Shown in pieces: positions 35,736 to 45,386 of a DNA stretch of 64,000 bases. The number at the start of each line of letters is the position of its first letter. Positions within the stretch are counted from its first letter, which is position 1. The stretch is from Blakeslea trispora. Its lineage: Eukaryota; Mucoromycota; Mucoromycetes; Mucorales; Choanephoraceae. Under the pieces are notes generated by a model. It did no database searches. It was not told where the DNA came from and worked only from the letters and a program-made list of their open reading frames with translations. A program made the position numbers and the translations under genes. The DNA lies in contig JAIWNE010000128.1 of the NCBI GenBank assembly GCA_025331445.1, positions 29,501 to 93,500 on the forward strand, read 5' to 3'.

Positions 35736-37119
35736 TTTTCTTGTTTAATGGACATTGGCTATGATTGGTCTTACGGTGGCTCAAACTCCCACACTTACAA
35801 GCCTTATCAATTTGGGAGGATAAGATGTATTCCTCGAATTGTTTTGGTTGTCTATTTGAGATGCGAATGGATCGACGATCCTGTGCATCAAGAGGCGTTT
35901 CTACAACTTCGTCACTTACCACTGAATCAATCTCCCGAATGTCAGCGATTTCGGTCCCATTAGGCATAGATACTGGCTCGGCTACTGCATCATGGTCAGT
36001 AACAGGATCGGGTAATTCGGGTGACTCAGGCATGGAGGGAGGACTGACAGCAGGAGCTGATACCACTGGTTGAACACGGGCTTTAACCTCAGGATGATCA
36101 TCTCTTCGACGCTTATTAGACGTAGTGTCATCAGTCTTAGTTCTGAAGCAATTGCGAGCGATATGGCCAGTGTTGTTACACTGGTAGCAACGGCGCTTTT
36201 CGGATGGTGCTTTGGTACATTCTTTACGATAATGATCTGTCTCTTTACAGTAAACACAATGTTTACCCATGTTAGTCCAAGTGCCAAGACAGAAGGTATT
36301 ATCGCCTTCCAGGGGGATCTTATACGTCAATGCTTCGTATTTCTTTTCGCGGTTGTTAGGTCTTTCAATGTAAACATGGCCATTTCCAGTAAACCAACAT
36401 CCGGACCAATCGTCCAGATACAAGGTGATTTCTCGAACAATGCCATAACGAGCTAGGTTATTGAGAAGAGAGTTTTTCAAACGTTGACCTTCCCAAATAG
36501 GAAGTTTTGTCAAATTGACTTTCAACAAAGCTTGGTCAGGATGCACAGCGCGAGAAGCGTGAAATTCTTTAGCGCCAACCACAATGGGCTGAGCAATAGC
36601 TGTCTCACATGCATCTTTAGATACTAATGAAATCTCAACGTCGGTACCTAAATGATCTTCTGACGAAGTCAGACCAAGACCAGTACCAAAAGGAAACTTT
36701 TCACTTAAATTTAGAGCGATCTCAGATCTTAAATGAGCTAAGTTTTTAGGAACATGGTAGAAAACAGAGTGATCCGTTGTTCCAGTCTTATGAACTACTG
36801 AAGTAGCAGTGTCAATATTTTGACCGTTGACGGTCGAAGAGCGATACAAAACCGTTTCTCTACGGTGACGAGAAGCTGCTGTAGCAGAAGCATAAGTCAT
36901 CGTGCGTGGCTTAGATGCAGATGAAGAAGCTGATGAAGGGGCAGGAAGAGAAGGAAGAGAAGGAAGAGAAGGAAGAGAAGGAAGAGAAGGAAGAGAGGAA
37001 GGTATGAGAGACGGTGAAGACGGCTGCGAAGAAGAAAGAGACGGAAAAGACGCAGTCGGATATGATATGGGGCTGTCTGGTGGCAACGACCCAAAAGTGT
37101 TCTGTAGCGGAGGAACCAT
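35647..37119 (-). CDS. LINE ORF1 (gag-like, CCHC zinc knuckles)
   Basis: 490 aa, open. The N-terminus is Ser/Pro-rich with a reiterated SLPSLPSLP stretch encoded by a 9-bp GA-rich repeat (36950-37001). A central RNA-binding-like domain leads to two zinc knuckles (CVYCKETDHYRKEC, then CYQCNNTGHIARNC). A C-terminal Cys-containing tail (CKCGSLSHRKTNHSQC) may form a third. ORF1 proteins bind the element RNA. Its 3' end overlaps the ORF2 start region by about 90 nt. Confidence 0.9.
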   Translation of the reverse strand: MVPPLQNTFGSLPPDSPISYPTASFPSLSSSQPSSPSLIPSSLPSLPSLPSLPSLPSLPAPSSASSSASKPRTMTYASATAASRHRRETVLYRSSTVNGQNIDTATSVVHKTGTTDHSVFYHVPKNLAHLRSEIALNLSEKFPFGTGLGLTSSEDHLGTDVEISLVSKDACETAIAQPIVVGAKEFHASRAVHPDQALLKVNLTKLPIWEGQRLKNSLLNNLARYGIVREITLYLDDWSGCWFTGNGHVYIERPNNREKKYEALTYKIPLEGDNTFCLGTWTNMGKHCVYCKETDHYRKECTKAPSEKRRCYQCNNTGHIARNCFRTKTDDTTSNKRRRDDHPEVKARVQPVVSAPAVSPPSMPESPELPDPVTDHDAVAEPVSMPNGTEIADIREIDSVVSDEVVETPLDAQDRRSIRISNRQPKQFEEYILSSQIDKACKCGSLSHRKTNHSQCPLNKKNVQRRDAMEISDDDIQNEDALVDPPSDRQ

Positions 37120-37120
37120 G

Positions 37121-37135
37121 TCAAAAACCGATAGA
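37121..37135. repeat. Target-site duplication, 5' side of LINE
   Basis: TCAAAAACCGATAGA, identical to 31782-31796. Confidence 0.85.
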
Positions 37136-37431
37136 ACCTCAGTTTCCTGTGAAATCTATAACTTTATCGTGACTTCCTTTAATGATTATAGATGGCTTTA
37201 TTTATGTTAATATATATGTTTGTATGGTGGATAATTATATTAGGGTCTTACTTTTTTAGTAATTCCTCAATAATTTGGTAAAAATAAGAATAGAGAATAA
37301 GAAAAGGATGAAAAGGAAGTGAAGTAGTAAAATCGTTATTGGGTTTTATGTCTATGCGAGGAGCTATGTAACCATCAATCAAAAAATAAACGGAAGTCAA
37401 ATTTCATTGCCATATTTCACCTGTGATTGTA
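37136..37431. other. AT-rich spacer
   Basis: 296 nt between the LINE target duplication and the element E fragment. Continues the pre-insertion sequence. No gene. Confidence 0.4.
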
Positions 37432-37508
37432 TGCTGCAGCCTTGTTCAAGTAATTTACTTTTAAATTCGTTTCCTTTTGCTTGTATCTTTAACCCTTGAT
37501 TACGATAG

Positions 37509-38425
37509 GCCTGTATTGAAGATGATGATGATGATGATGACAGCTTTGAGGTGTTGCTTTTTGAAGAAAAACTCAAGGCCAAAAAAGAAAATGATGAGGA
37601 TAAGATGTTGCTCTTGTCTCTGTTTGAAGTCTATCAAAAGAAGATGAAGGTGATTGGCTTTACAACAGAGCAATCGTATATTGAATCTGTTTTGTCCCCA
37701 TTGTTTGAGCACTTTTTTGACTGTATCCAGAATACAGAGCACTACAGGTAAGCTGCTTTCATATAATTATTGTTACCGTTGTTATGAGTGAAACCTTTTG
37801 CTTACGTCTTGCTTTTCCAGTGCAAGAGGATATCTGGAAAGTCCTCCCTGATGAGCCTTCTCTGGTTATCCACTTAGGCTCAACAGCAAAAAAAAGAAAA
37901 CTGTCTTGTGCCACCACTTGGTTGTCCCTCCAGCCAGACTATCTCTTGAAAGCTGTATTCCCTGGTCAAAAGTATGATTTGTTGATTGCTGAGGTGAAAA
38001 AGCCTAAGGCCAAAGTCACACAATTAATAAGCGATGAAGCCAAATTGGCAAACATGATGAAGTTGATGATTGACCGGCTCGTTGTAAAGAAGATCATGTC
38101 GCCTGTCGTTTGCGGTGTTGTTGATGATGGCACATTTACAAAGACATACAAGATGACAATCAAAAGCAAAGGCAAGTATGACCTTGTTCAACTTGCATGC
38201 TTTCAAAGCATACGTTGCATTGATGATTTGGTACGTTTGCCCAATGTGGTAAACTACTTCAAGCAATTGAAAAATATAGTCGTCAATATGCAAGAAATCA
38301 TCAGAATGACTATGCTTGGCAAGTCTCTTCTTGGTCCTCTCTCTCTCTCCCCTGTGCCTCTTGAGTGGTTGAAGCCATCTTTCGAGTACCCTCTTGTTGA
38401 GCCTGTGGCAAAGAAGCAAAAGTAG
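37509..38425 (+). pseudogene. Element E protein, 3' exons, frameshifted
   Basis: Exons 37509..37747 (ACIEDD, LLFEEKLKAKKENDEDKML, VYQKKMKVIGFTTEQSYI) and 37821..38425. In the second, an extra base near 37850 shifts the frame relative to the right-hand copy; the downstream frame then reads KLSCATTWLSLQPDYLLKAV, KYDLLIAEVKKPKAKV, KLANMMKLMIDRLVVKKIM to VEPVAKKQK. The PDYL...IAEVKKP spacing is what a PD-(D/E)XK nuclease core looks like. 5' exons are absent because the fragment begins inside the gene. Confidence 0.7.
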
Positions 38426-38910
38426 TTTTTTTTCTTTCGCTTCCCCCCCCTTTTGCTTCTTTTCTGTAAATAAATATCTGTATTCTTTGTCTTGTTTGTC
38501 TTCTTTACAAAAACGGTTCAGTTTCTAAATCCAGTGTTCACGTAATCGGTAAATGTATGTGTATGCGGAAGCGAAAAGTATTGACGAGTCGAAGGCCTAG
38601 GAAAAAAAAAAAAAAAAAAAAAGAGAGGGGTTTGATTGCTTTTTGCCTAGTAGTTTTTTCTCTGAAGTGCTAAGAACCAATGTTTAATGGAAGTCACTAA
38701 AAGAGAAGAAGTAATCTATAGAGAGACATTTGCAGCTTGAAGAAAAGAGTCTTTAAACAAACCTCGCGCTGTTAGACATCAGATAGTTTTGAAGTAGCAC
38801 ATTCGCTGCTCCAAGCATTGTGAATGTCCATAAATTAAGAGGTTAGCATTCATTGTCACTGAAGTCGATACAAGACAGAGCAAGCCGTTTCTAGCTTAAT
38901 GATACATAGA

Positions 38911-39098
38911 AGGAGGAAACATCTACACTTGGCTTAAAGAAAAGGACAGAAAAAGACAGTATGCTGTCGCTCACAAAAAAGTCTCTTTGATACCCACACC
39001 TAACGAAACTCCCTTCCTAAACTTGTCTGACTCCATTGACAAGCTATCAAACCTCTTTAGTAGTGATCAATCCGCAACTTTTCTAGTTAAGACATGAT
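38911..39098 (+). other. Conserved open exon in element E, small gene?
   Basis: Open stretch reading GGNIYTWLKEKDRKRQYAVA, SLIPTPNETPFLNLSDSI and LFSSDQSATFLVKT then stop. Also present in the right-hand copy (about 60305-60490, minus). Upstream, ATGGAAGTCACTAAAAG at 38690 could start it, but the splicing is unresolved. Confidence 0.4.
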
Positions 39099-39137
39099 AT
39101 GTTTTGTTTACTTTTTTTTCTTTTTCTTACAACAAAT

Positions 39138-39326
39138 TCAAAAAATAAATGAGAAAAAAGGCATTTGCTTTATTGAATTGATGATGTTTACAGCTTTCTT
39201 GTGTGTGATCACCATCTCCAACTTTTCATGACTTTTGAGTCTCCAAGAAGAATTCTTAGCAGCCGAGCTAGGAGACTCACATTGAAACATAATTGCCAGA
39301 GCAGAAGAGCAAAATGCATTCAGCAA
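39138..39326 (-). other. Small ORF conserved in both copies of element E
   Basis: 62 codons (AFCSSALAIMFQCESPSSAA, WRLKSHEKLEMVITHKKAVN) almost identical to 60077-60265 on plus, differing at one residue. Runs tail-to-tail with the exon ending at 39098. Function unknown. Confidence 0.4.
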
Positions 39327-39612
39327 TGTTCCTGAGAAAGCCCTGATTTATTTGCAACCCTTTTAGATTTCAATCTCTTGTTTGAAATATCGCTATTTGC
39401 CAGAGAGAACACAAGCCAATCATTTAACTCCAATGACTGATTTCTTTGTATCTTCTCTAAACAAGTCTATCAATGGCTTCAGAGGCTTATGCAAGAGACT
39501 CTCTTCCTATGCTTTATGAAAACTCGAAATGAGTCTGTTTTGATACAGAGAAATTAGCTGTAGCAATACATTCAATACAAACTACTCTAAAGCGAACGAT
39601 AAAATGCAATAC

Positions 39613-39659
39613 AGTGGAAGTGCAAAAAAAAAAAAAAATGATTTTTTGCACTTCCACTA
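39613..39659. repeat. Tiny TA-flanked hairpin (17-bp arms)
   Basis: Arms AGTGGAAGTGCAAAAAA and its complement surround an A/T loop; TA lies on both sides. Looks like a minimal Tc1/mariner-type MITE or excision scar. Also in the right-hand E copy at about 59744-59792. Confidence 0.6.
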
Positions 39660-39672
39660 TACCAATACAAGA

Positions 39673-40076
39673 GTGATCATAACCCACGGAGCCTACGCAG
39701 GATTTTGTCCAAACGTAGCATCCACTACACCAGCGGTGCAGCAGAAGGTAGATAGTGATCAGCTGATGCCACGGAGCCTACGCAGGATTTTGTCCAAACG
39801 TAGCATCCACTACACCAGCGGTGCAGCAGAAGGTGACAACGACTCAAGAAACAAAAGCCAAATAAAAGACAAAAGTGATCATAACCCACGGAGCCTACGC
39901 AGGATTTTGTCCAAACGTAGCATCCACTACACCAGCGGTGCAGCAGAAGGTAGATAGTGATCAGCTGATGCCACGGAGCCTACGCAGGATTTTGTCCAAA
40001 CGTAGCATCCACTACACCAGCGGTGCAGCAGAAGGTGACAACGACTCAAGAAACAAAAGCCAAATAAACGGTTTAC
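39673..40076 (+). repeat. Tandem duplication: 202-bp unit x2, four 66-bp cores
   Basis: Cores at 39684-39749, 39769-39834, 39886-39951 and 39971-40036 are the same 66-bp sequence; spacing alternates 85 and 117 bp, so the array is a duplicated 202-bp unit. The right-hand E copy (59640-59720) has one core only. The cores are open in several frames, which makes false ORFs. Confidence 0.9.
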
Positions 40077-40121
40077 CGAGTGAACTTCCAGAGGGCGATT
40101 TCACAGCACAGTAAAAACTAT

Positions 40122-40461
40122 ATGCATCAGGACCTTGGGTTCCAAAAAATTAAGCACTTTGTAACAAAATTTCTCATCACAACTTTTTATAGGTTGATGT
40201 AGTATTTGAGGCTTATCAGATAGTAATATCAATCTCAGCTTTAAAATGAGAATGAGTTAAGGTAGAGGGTTATACTTATTCTCTAATTCACAGTCTCTTG
40301 ACCGCTCGTCGCAAAATAATTTCATCTCGTCTCAACTTTTGCCCTGTCGGAGAGCCAATCTTTGAAGATTTTTTGGTTTTATTTTTCTTAAAGCACTGTG
40401 CTACTAAAGAAAACCTTGGTTTTCTTCAGTGCTCGTCGCAAAATGGATGAGACGAGAACTA
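40122..40461. other. Spacer with hairpin and repeated motif
   Basis: Contains a 42-nt inverted repeat at 40392-40433 (AGCACTG/CAGTGCT outer arms, AAGAAAACC/GGTTTTCTT inner arms) and GCTCGTCGCAAAAT twice (about 40304 and 40431). No gene. Confidence 0.5.
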
Positions 40462-42262
40462 CAGTGCTTACGGTCCCAAATGGCGGATTTCAAAAATCAT
40501 TTGGCGGTTTCCAAAAATCCAATTGACGTAAAATAAAAAATCAATAAGCGTAAAAAAAATATCCAATCAGCGGTTTTCAAAATGTCAATGAGCGCATACC
40601 GAGATTTCAGATAGCGTATTCTCAAAAACCAAATGGCAGCATTATGAAAGCTTTTAGCGTACATGTTGTTTATTTTATTTGCCCTTATTAAAGTGGTTGT
40701 TTATTTCTATACTTCTCCAAAGCTGCAACAGAGTGCTCAATTGACTTGGTTATTATATCCCGAGGTATATCATTACAAGCATCGCGAATTCTTGTGAACA
40801 AGTCTTCCTTATCGTTGAATTTACTACGTTTGACTCTATTTTTGACTAACGACCAAAATTGCTCTATGGGGTTTAGCTCAGGAGAGTAAGGTGGAAGATA
40901 TACACATATGTAGCCTCTGCTGGTGATTAGCGTTTCTATTTCCTGATTGTTGTGGATAGGTGCATTATCTATTACGAGATAAAAGCCTTTTAGTTCAGGG
41001 TGTTTGTCTAACTGGTCAAGTGTCCCTCTCAATTTTTTGAGATAATGTCCTGTTGTAGTGCCTTTTTTTCCTGCTTTTTTACTTTCAGTAGCTTTTCTTT
41101 TGCGACCTCCAGAAACTTTGATTCTCTTATTCATTCGAGGAACTCGTACTTCAATATTAACAACCCCAACAGTAGCTATTGCCCCTAAAATAGAATGTGA
41201 TTCAGCTTTTGCAGATGGTGTTGAAGCGATAGCTGGAGCACCAGAAGCTGATCGTCCATACGAAGGCCTCATGTTGATATCGAAGCCGGATTCATCAATA
41301 AAGATGCAGTTTCGAAGAAAATCCATGTCTGAACTATCGTATTTCATCACCCAATCGTATCTTGCTTGGATACGAGCAGGATCGTTTCGAGCTTTAGGTT
41401 GACGTTGCAACCTTTTGATCGTCAAATTACACTCATGTAATATGAAGCTATTGACAGTTGATTGTTTCAACGTAAATCCTTCAAAAGTTTTTGTTAAACT
41501 ATCTATAACTTCGTCGGTTGTAGTGTAAGGCTTATTGTCAAAAAGCTCAAGAATGTGTAACTTTTGTGGCTCTTGAAGCTGACTCTTGGCCCGACTGCTT
41601 TTGTTAGTCTGCTTTTCATATATGTTCCAACCGGGTTCTGTTCTGATTCGTTTTGCCCAAGTTTGAGCAGTTCTCTCGGCAATTCCAGCATACTCTGCTG
41701 CTCTAGCTGCCGAAAAAAATTTGATTTTTAAGTAGTAAAGGAACAACGTTTTCTGATCGTCCGTATAAGACGTGTAGCTCCTAACATTGCCAACTTTGTC
41801 AGCAATAGTCTTATTCACTTTTTCGATAACAAGTGATATTCTGCTCTCTAAGTTCTCGTCTTCGGCATCGAGCTCAATGGGAACAGGTTGACAATCAATA
41901 TATTCACTTAGATTAGTCAAGTTTCGAAGATTGAATTCCTCTCCTTCTTCGATAATGTAGTCCATGACCTCTGCACCGTCTTCCGTAGTTATTCCGCCCT
42001 GACCGTTCTCAATAAAGAATTTATGCGTGTTGCTCATTTGAAAAATATTTAAAGTAAAAGAGACGTCTTTTAGAATGTGGAAGTCTGCCATTTGGTTTTT
42101 GAGAATACGCTATCTGAAATCTCGGTATGCGCTCATTGACATTTTGAAAACCGCTGATTGGATATTTTTTTTACGCTTATTGATTTTTTATTTTACGTCA
42201 ATTGGATTTTTGGAAACCGCCAAATGATTTTTGAAATCCGCCATTTGGGACCGTAAGCACTG
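40462..42262 (-). mobile_element. Tc1/mariner element with 178-bp inverted repeats
   Basis: 1801 bp starting CAGTGCTTACGGTCCC at 40462 and ending with its complement at 42262, flanked by TA on both sides (40460-40461 and 42263-42264). The terminal inverted repeats run 40462-40639 and 42085-42262 with only slight divergence. One intact transposase ORF. All parts needed for mobility appear present. Confidence 0.95.
40688..42091 (-). CDS. Tc1/mariner-type DDE transposase, intact
   Basis: 467 aa in one exon. N-terminal half has a helix-turn-helix (FSAARAAEYAGIAERTAQTW, about residues 131-150). Catalytic residues: first Asp in NCIFIDESGFDINM, second in GFYLVIDNAPIHNN, and Glu in SPELNPIEQFWSLV; Asp to Glu spacing is 34, i.e. 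DD34E. A basic insert (SGGRKRKATESKKAGKKG) between the first and second Asp may serve as nuclear signal. The ATG at 42091 lies inside the right inverted repeat; a second ATG (MSNTHKFF) about 19 codons on may be the true start. Cuts and pastes the element at TA. Confidence 0.93.
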   Translation of the reverse strand: MADFHILKDVSFTLNIFQMSNTHKFFIENGQGGITTEDGAEVMDYIIEEGEEFNLRNLTNLSEYIDCQPVPIELDAEDENLESRISLVIEKVNKTIADKVGNVRSYTSYTDDQKTLFLYYLKIKFFSAARAAEYAGIAERTAQTWAKRIRTEPGWNIYEKQTNKSSRAKSQLQEPQKLHILELFDNKPYTTTDEVIDSLTKTFEGFTLKQSTVNSFILHECNLTIKRLQRQPKARNDPARIQARYDWVMKYDSSDMDFLRNCIFIDESGFDINMRPSYGRSASGAPAIASTPSAKAESHSILGAIATVGVVNIEVRVPRMNKRIKVSGGRKRKATESKKAGKKGTTTGHYLKKLRGTLDQLDKHPELKGFYLVIDNAPIHNNQEIETLITSRGYICVYLPPYSPELNPIEQFWSLVKNRVKRSKFNDKEDLFTRIRDACNDIPRDIITKSIEHSVAALEKYRNKQPL

Positions 42263-42779
42263 TAAAACAGTCTTTAACCATCTTTGGTAACACCTTTTTT
42301 TCAAATTTGGAAACTGAAAAAAAAGAAGTGCAAAATCATGTATTCAGGATGTCATCTTCTTATTCCTATGGTGTTTGTCTTTTCTATTTCGTTTGCTATA
42401 CATGTTCTACTTCTGCATTAACTCACTTACGTACATATGTGTCATTCAAGCAAATCTGTCTTCCTTTTTCGTCGAGTAAAACCATAAGATCAAACAGTTT
42501 TATTTTAACATTTTCTCTAAAGTGAATCAAATGTATTAAAAACGATCATTTCATGACGCTTTCATTTTGTCTAGACAAACGTAATAACAGAAAGAAAAAA
42601 TACTTGAGAAACAAAAGATGCATGATTGGAAAAAAGAAAAGACGCATGATCGAAAAAAAACGAAAGCAATAGGCTTTTTTTTTTAGTGGAAAGGATTAGA
42701 ATAAGCAAAAAGATCTTTCATCTTAAAGAGCAATATCACTTTACACAAACAAATTATGGTACTAGCAAAAAAAAATTAA
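42263..42779. other. Spacer between Tc1 element and Crypton gene
   Basis: 517 nt, AT-rich with A runs. No coding frame supported. It may include the 3' UTR and terminus of the Crypton. Confidence 0.4.
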
Positions 42780-43096
42780 CTACTTTTTATTTTCTTCATT
42801 AATAAGATCAATCAATCCATTGAGCCCCTTCTTGAGATCAGAGCGACGTTTTTCAAGTTCAATGGCAGCATCATCGAAGGAGAGATTTTTGACATTGCTT
42901 ATTCTTTTGATTTCATCATAGATGATTTTTCTTCTCAAAAAGAATCGGGCTTCTGTTCTATCTTTTCGCCAAGTTGTCTTGTGGGTATCTTCAAGATATT
43001 TGATGGCAGGACCGCCTGCAATGCCTGCAGTATATTCTCTCCAAACATCAGTCACAGTTCTGATCTTTCGATTCATTTTATAACTGTCATTATTGC

Positions 43097-43169
<73 letters not shown>

Positions 43170-45198
43170 GCTGCTGTTGTTAATGATATCATCAATGTCA
43201 AGTTGATTGCAGTAGTCAAGGCCGTATTGAAAGAAATCTTTCATGTGAAGCTTCATTTCAGATGTCATTTGTTGTCTATTTTGATCAATGTATTGAAATG
43301 TCTCAGCTTTGAAGGCACCAAGTTCACTCTTGACAGACTGATGGGTAGTTCTTATGGCTTGAGCAATTTCAGGGATGAGCTTTTCAACTTGAGCGGTGAG
43401 AGAAAAGTGGTCAAGATCTTTGGGCATAGCCTCCAAGAGAGCGGTTCGGTAATCAAAGTACTCAGTACTACTGAAGACGCGATGCTTCCAAATGTCAAGG
43501 TGAGGATACTTTTGTTGCAGTACAACACAATCCTAAGGGAAAAAAGAAAAAGAATCTTAATTGATGGGTGTAGATGAAAGTTTATTTCTGAAAATAGTAT
43601 TATACCTGAAAGAACACGACACGAAGATAAGAAATCAGCTGAATAAAATTGGCTTTAGATATATCGCCATCTTCTTCACAGTTTGGGTCATCAAGAATCA
43701 AATCATCAGCGTTGGATGGATGAGCTGTGTACTTGTCAATTTCTTTAAAAATCTGTTGCTGAAGATCAATGGGCGGTTCAACAGCAGCACGAATACCCTG
43801 TTTGGGTATGGAGGTCAAGTAACAACCTGTCATTCGGTCAGAACCCCATCTTCCCATGCGGCGAAGTTGGTTGTCAGGGACTTGCTCATCATCGATCATG
43901 TTGATAGCACTTGTACGGTTAACATGAGTGACCTTGGAGGTGCTGATGCCAACACTGGTGATAGCCCTCTTGTAAGCTTGGTACTGAGTAGCATACGAGA
44001 TTTGTTTTGTGCGATCTTTTCCCTTCAAGACATGAATGTCATACCTTTCAAGATGAAATTTAAAATATGTGAGACTTTATTTAGATGTATCAAGTGGATA
44101 GAAATAGATTACCATTTTTTTCGACTACTCAAATCTGGAAAGGGTTCATTCTCGAGCTCAAAGCGGGCAAAAAAGTATAGGGCCAAGGCACCAACAGAGC
44201 AAGCTTCAACATTCATATGCCTTATGGCATAACCGTGTTCAATTCGGGCATGCTGATTAGTTTTTCCTTGAAGCATGGCCAAGGTGAGGCAGTGGCAAGT
44301 GGTAGGACCTTCGTTGGGTAATTCAACAAAGTACAAATCTGGAAGCTGCATCATTCTTTTGTTTTCACCACGAGCAATCATGGCATGGCCGAGCAAAAAA
44401 TCAAATCGATTTCTCAAGTCTTCAAGAGAGTTTGTCAACAAGAAGTATCTTTAAAAAAAAAAAAAAAAAAGGAGCAAGACAAATAAAAAATAAGTTGCTT
44501 TATTCTTTATGTAATTGTTTGGAATCTACCTTCCAACCAAGACAAGTTCCTTGAGTGTGTAGCCATCGGACAAAGTATGTTTTCCACGGTCTTCATATGT
44601 TTCTTTTTTTCTTTTGAAGGTTTGGTGGGCATATGTGAACATGAAAGAGCGATATATATGACCTCGGGGATGAGGGTGGGTGTTGATCTTCAGGGCAGTT
44701 TGTTGGTTGTATAGATCAGAGACAGCTTTGACATAGCCTTCAATAGCAGACTTGCTGAGTGGGACAGGACGACCTTTGTCGTCCAACTTGCCATGCTTGC
44801 CCTTGGGGAGAACTTCTTGCTTTAAAAAAAGCAGCATCTTTCCTTCAGTTACTAGTAAGCCATCATCAAATTTCATATCATAGCACCACTTCTACAATTG
44901 AAATATAGATTAAAAATAAAAATCAAATTTATTTCTTTATGCTTTAACATACAGAGAATCGTTCTTGTTTTTTTAAGTAAGCAAGGTTTGTGTTTTCAGG
45001 CCGCAAAGAGACATTCTCAGCCAAGATTTCTTGACAAGCTCTTGATATAGAAAGGTTGTTGTTTATCATGACATTCATATTGCCCTGAAGGGTCATCATA
45101 GTCTTGTCACCCGAGTTGCAACCATTGACATCAACTTCAGGCACACCAGGCACCTCCAGGACCCTTTGTGTAGATCCAGAACCAAAAGGACCAGACAT
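42780..45198 (-). CDS. Crypton tyrosine recombinase with GCR1_C-like domain
   Basis: Five exons: 45198..44953, 44891..44530, 44448..44113, 44044..43606 and 43532..42780; 711 aa, all splices GT-AG and in frame. Phage-integrase-type features in order: catalytic Arg candidate in GHAMIARGENKRMM, Lys in AMLQGKTNQHAR, HxxR as THVNRTSA, RRMGRWGSDRM in the second His/Trp position, and Tyr in GCYLTSIPKQGIR. C-terminal to this, VTDVWREYTAGIAGGPAIKY and TTWRKDRTEARFFLRR match the GCR1_C DNA-binding domain that marks fungal Cryptons. A poly-Asn run (from GTT repeats, 43095-43180) lies just before it. No stop or frameshift. Cryptons move by recombining a circular DNA into short target sites. Confidence 0.9.
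43095..43180. repeat. (GTT)n microsatellite in Crypton coding sequence
   Basis: About 27 GTT units encoding a poly-Asn tract on the minus strand, ending in GCTGCT. Confidence 0.9.
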
Positions 45199-45368
45199 TG
45201 TAGAAAAAAAAAGGTGTTGAACGGTTGAAATAAGGGTAGGCTTTTATAGCTTTGTTTTTTTAAAAAATTCGATTTCTTTATGCAGATTGACACTTCTGAA
45301 TATGTCAATTTTCTCAATGTTTTGAAAATAGAAATAGGAAAAAAATTTCATCATTCAAATCTACCTTT

Positions 45369-45386
45369 CACACGCGGTGAAAAATT
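45369..45386. repeat. Left TIR of TNP2-like transposon
   Basis: CACACGCGGTGAAAAATT, perfect inverted match to 54688-54705. Confidence 0.8.

Larger units (their letters stand above)
31797..37120 (-). mobile_element. Non-LTR retrotransposon (LINE), degenerate copy
   Basis: A 5.3-kb element in minus orientation with ORF1 (gag-like), ORF2 (endonuclease and reverse transcriptase) and a short A-tail at 31797-31805, bounded by a 15-bp perfect target-site duplication. The 5' boundary falls one base before the ORF1 ATG, so the copy either lost its 5' UTR or is 5' truncated. ORF2 is broken (see its entry). ORF1 is open. The element belongs to an apurinic-endonuclease-type clade; which one (Tad, I or Deceiver-like) needs a tree. 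Confidence 0.9.
37432..40121 (+). mobile_element. Element E, junction fragment (3' end joined to 5' end)
   Basis: 37432-38558 repeats, in inverse orientation, 56019-57223; 38556-40121 repeats 59571-60850. In the right-hand copy these two parts are the opposite outer ends of one 4.8-kb element, while here the element's last 1.1 kb is followed directly by its first 1.6 kb, sharing one TAT at 38556-38558. The fragment is cut on both sides. See the findings for interpretation. Confidence 0.8.

Noticed and set aside
39673..40076. CRISPR-like array
   Set aside because: Four repeats of 66 bp with spacers that are themselves repeated, in a eukaryote; this is a nested tandem duplication.
39604..40114. 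ORFs encoding repeated RSLRRILSKRSIHYTSGAAEG
   Set aside because: They are translations of the tandem 66-bp cores; the same core is not in a matching frame in the single-copy E element.
42981..43577. 198-codon ORF with poly-Val
   Set aside because: Antisense of the Crypton poly-Asn region; the minus strand splices into a full recombinase.
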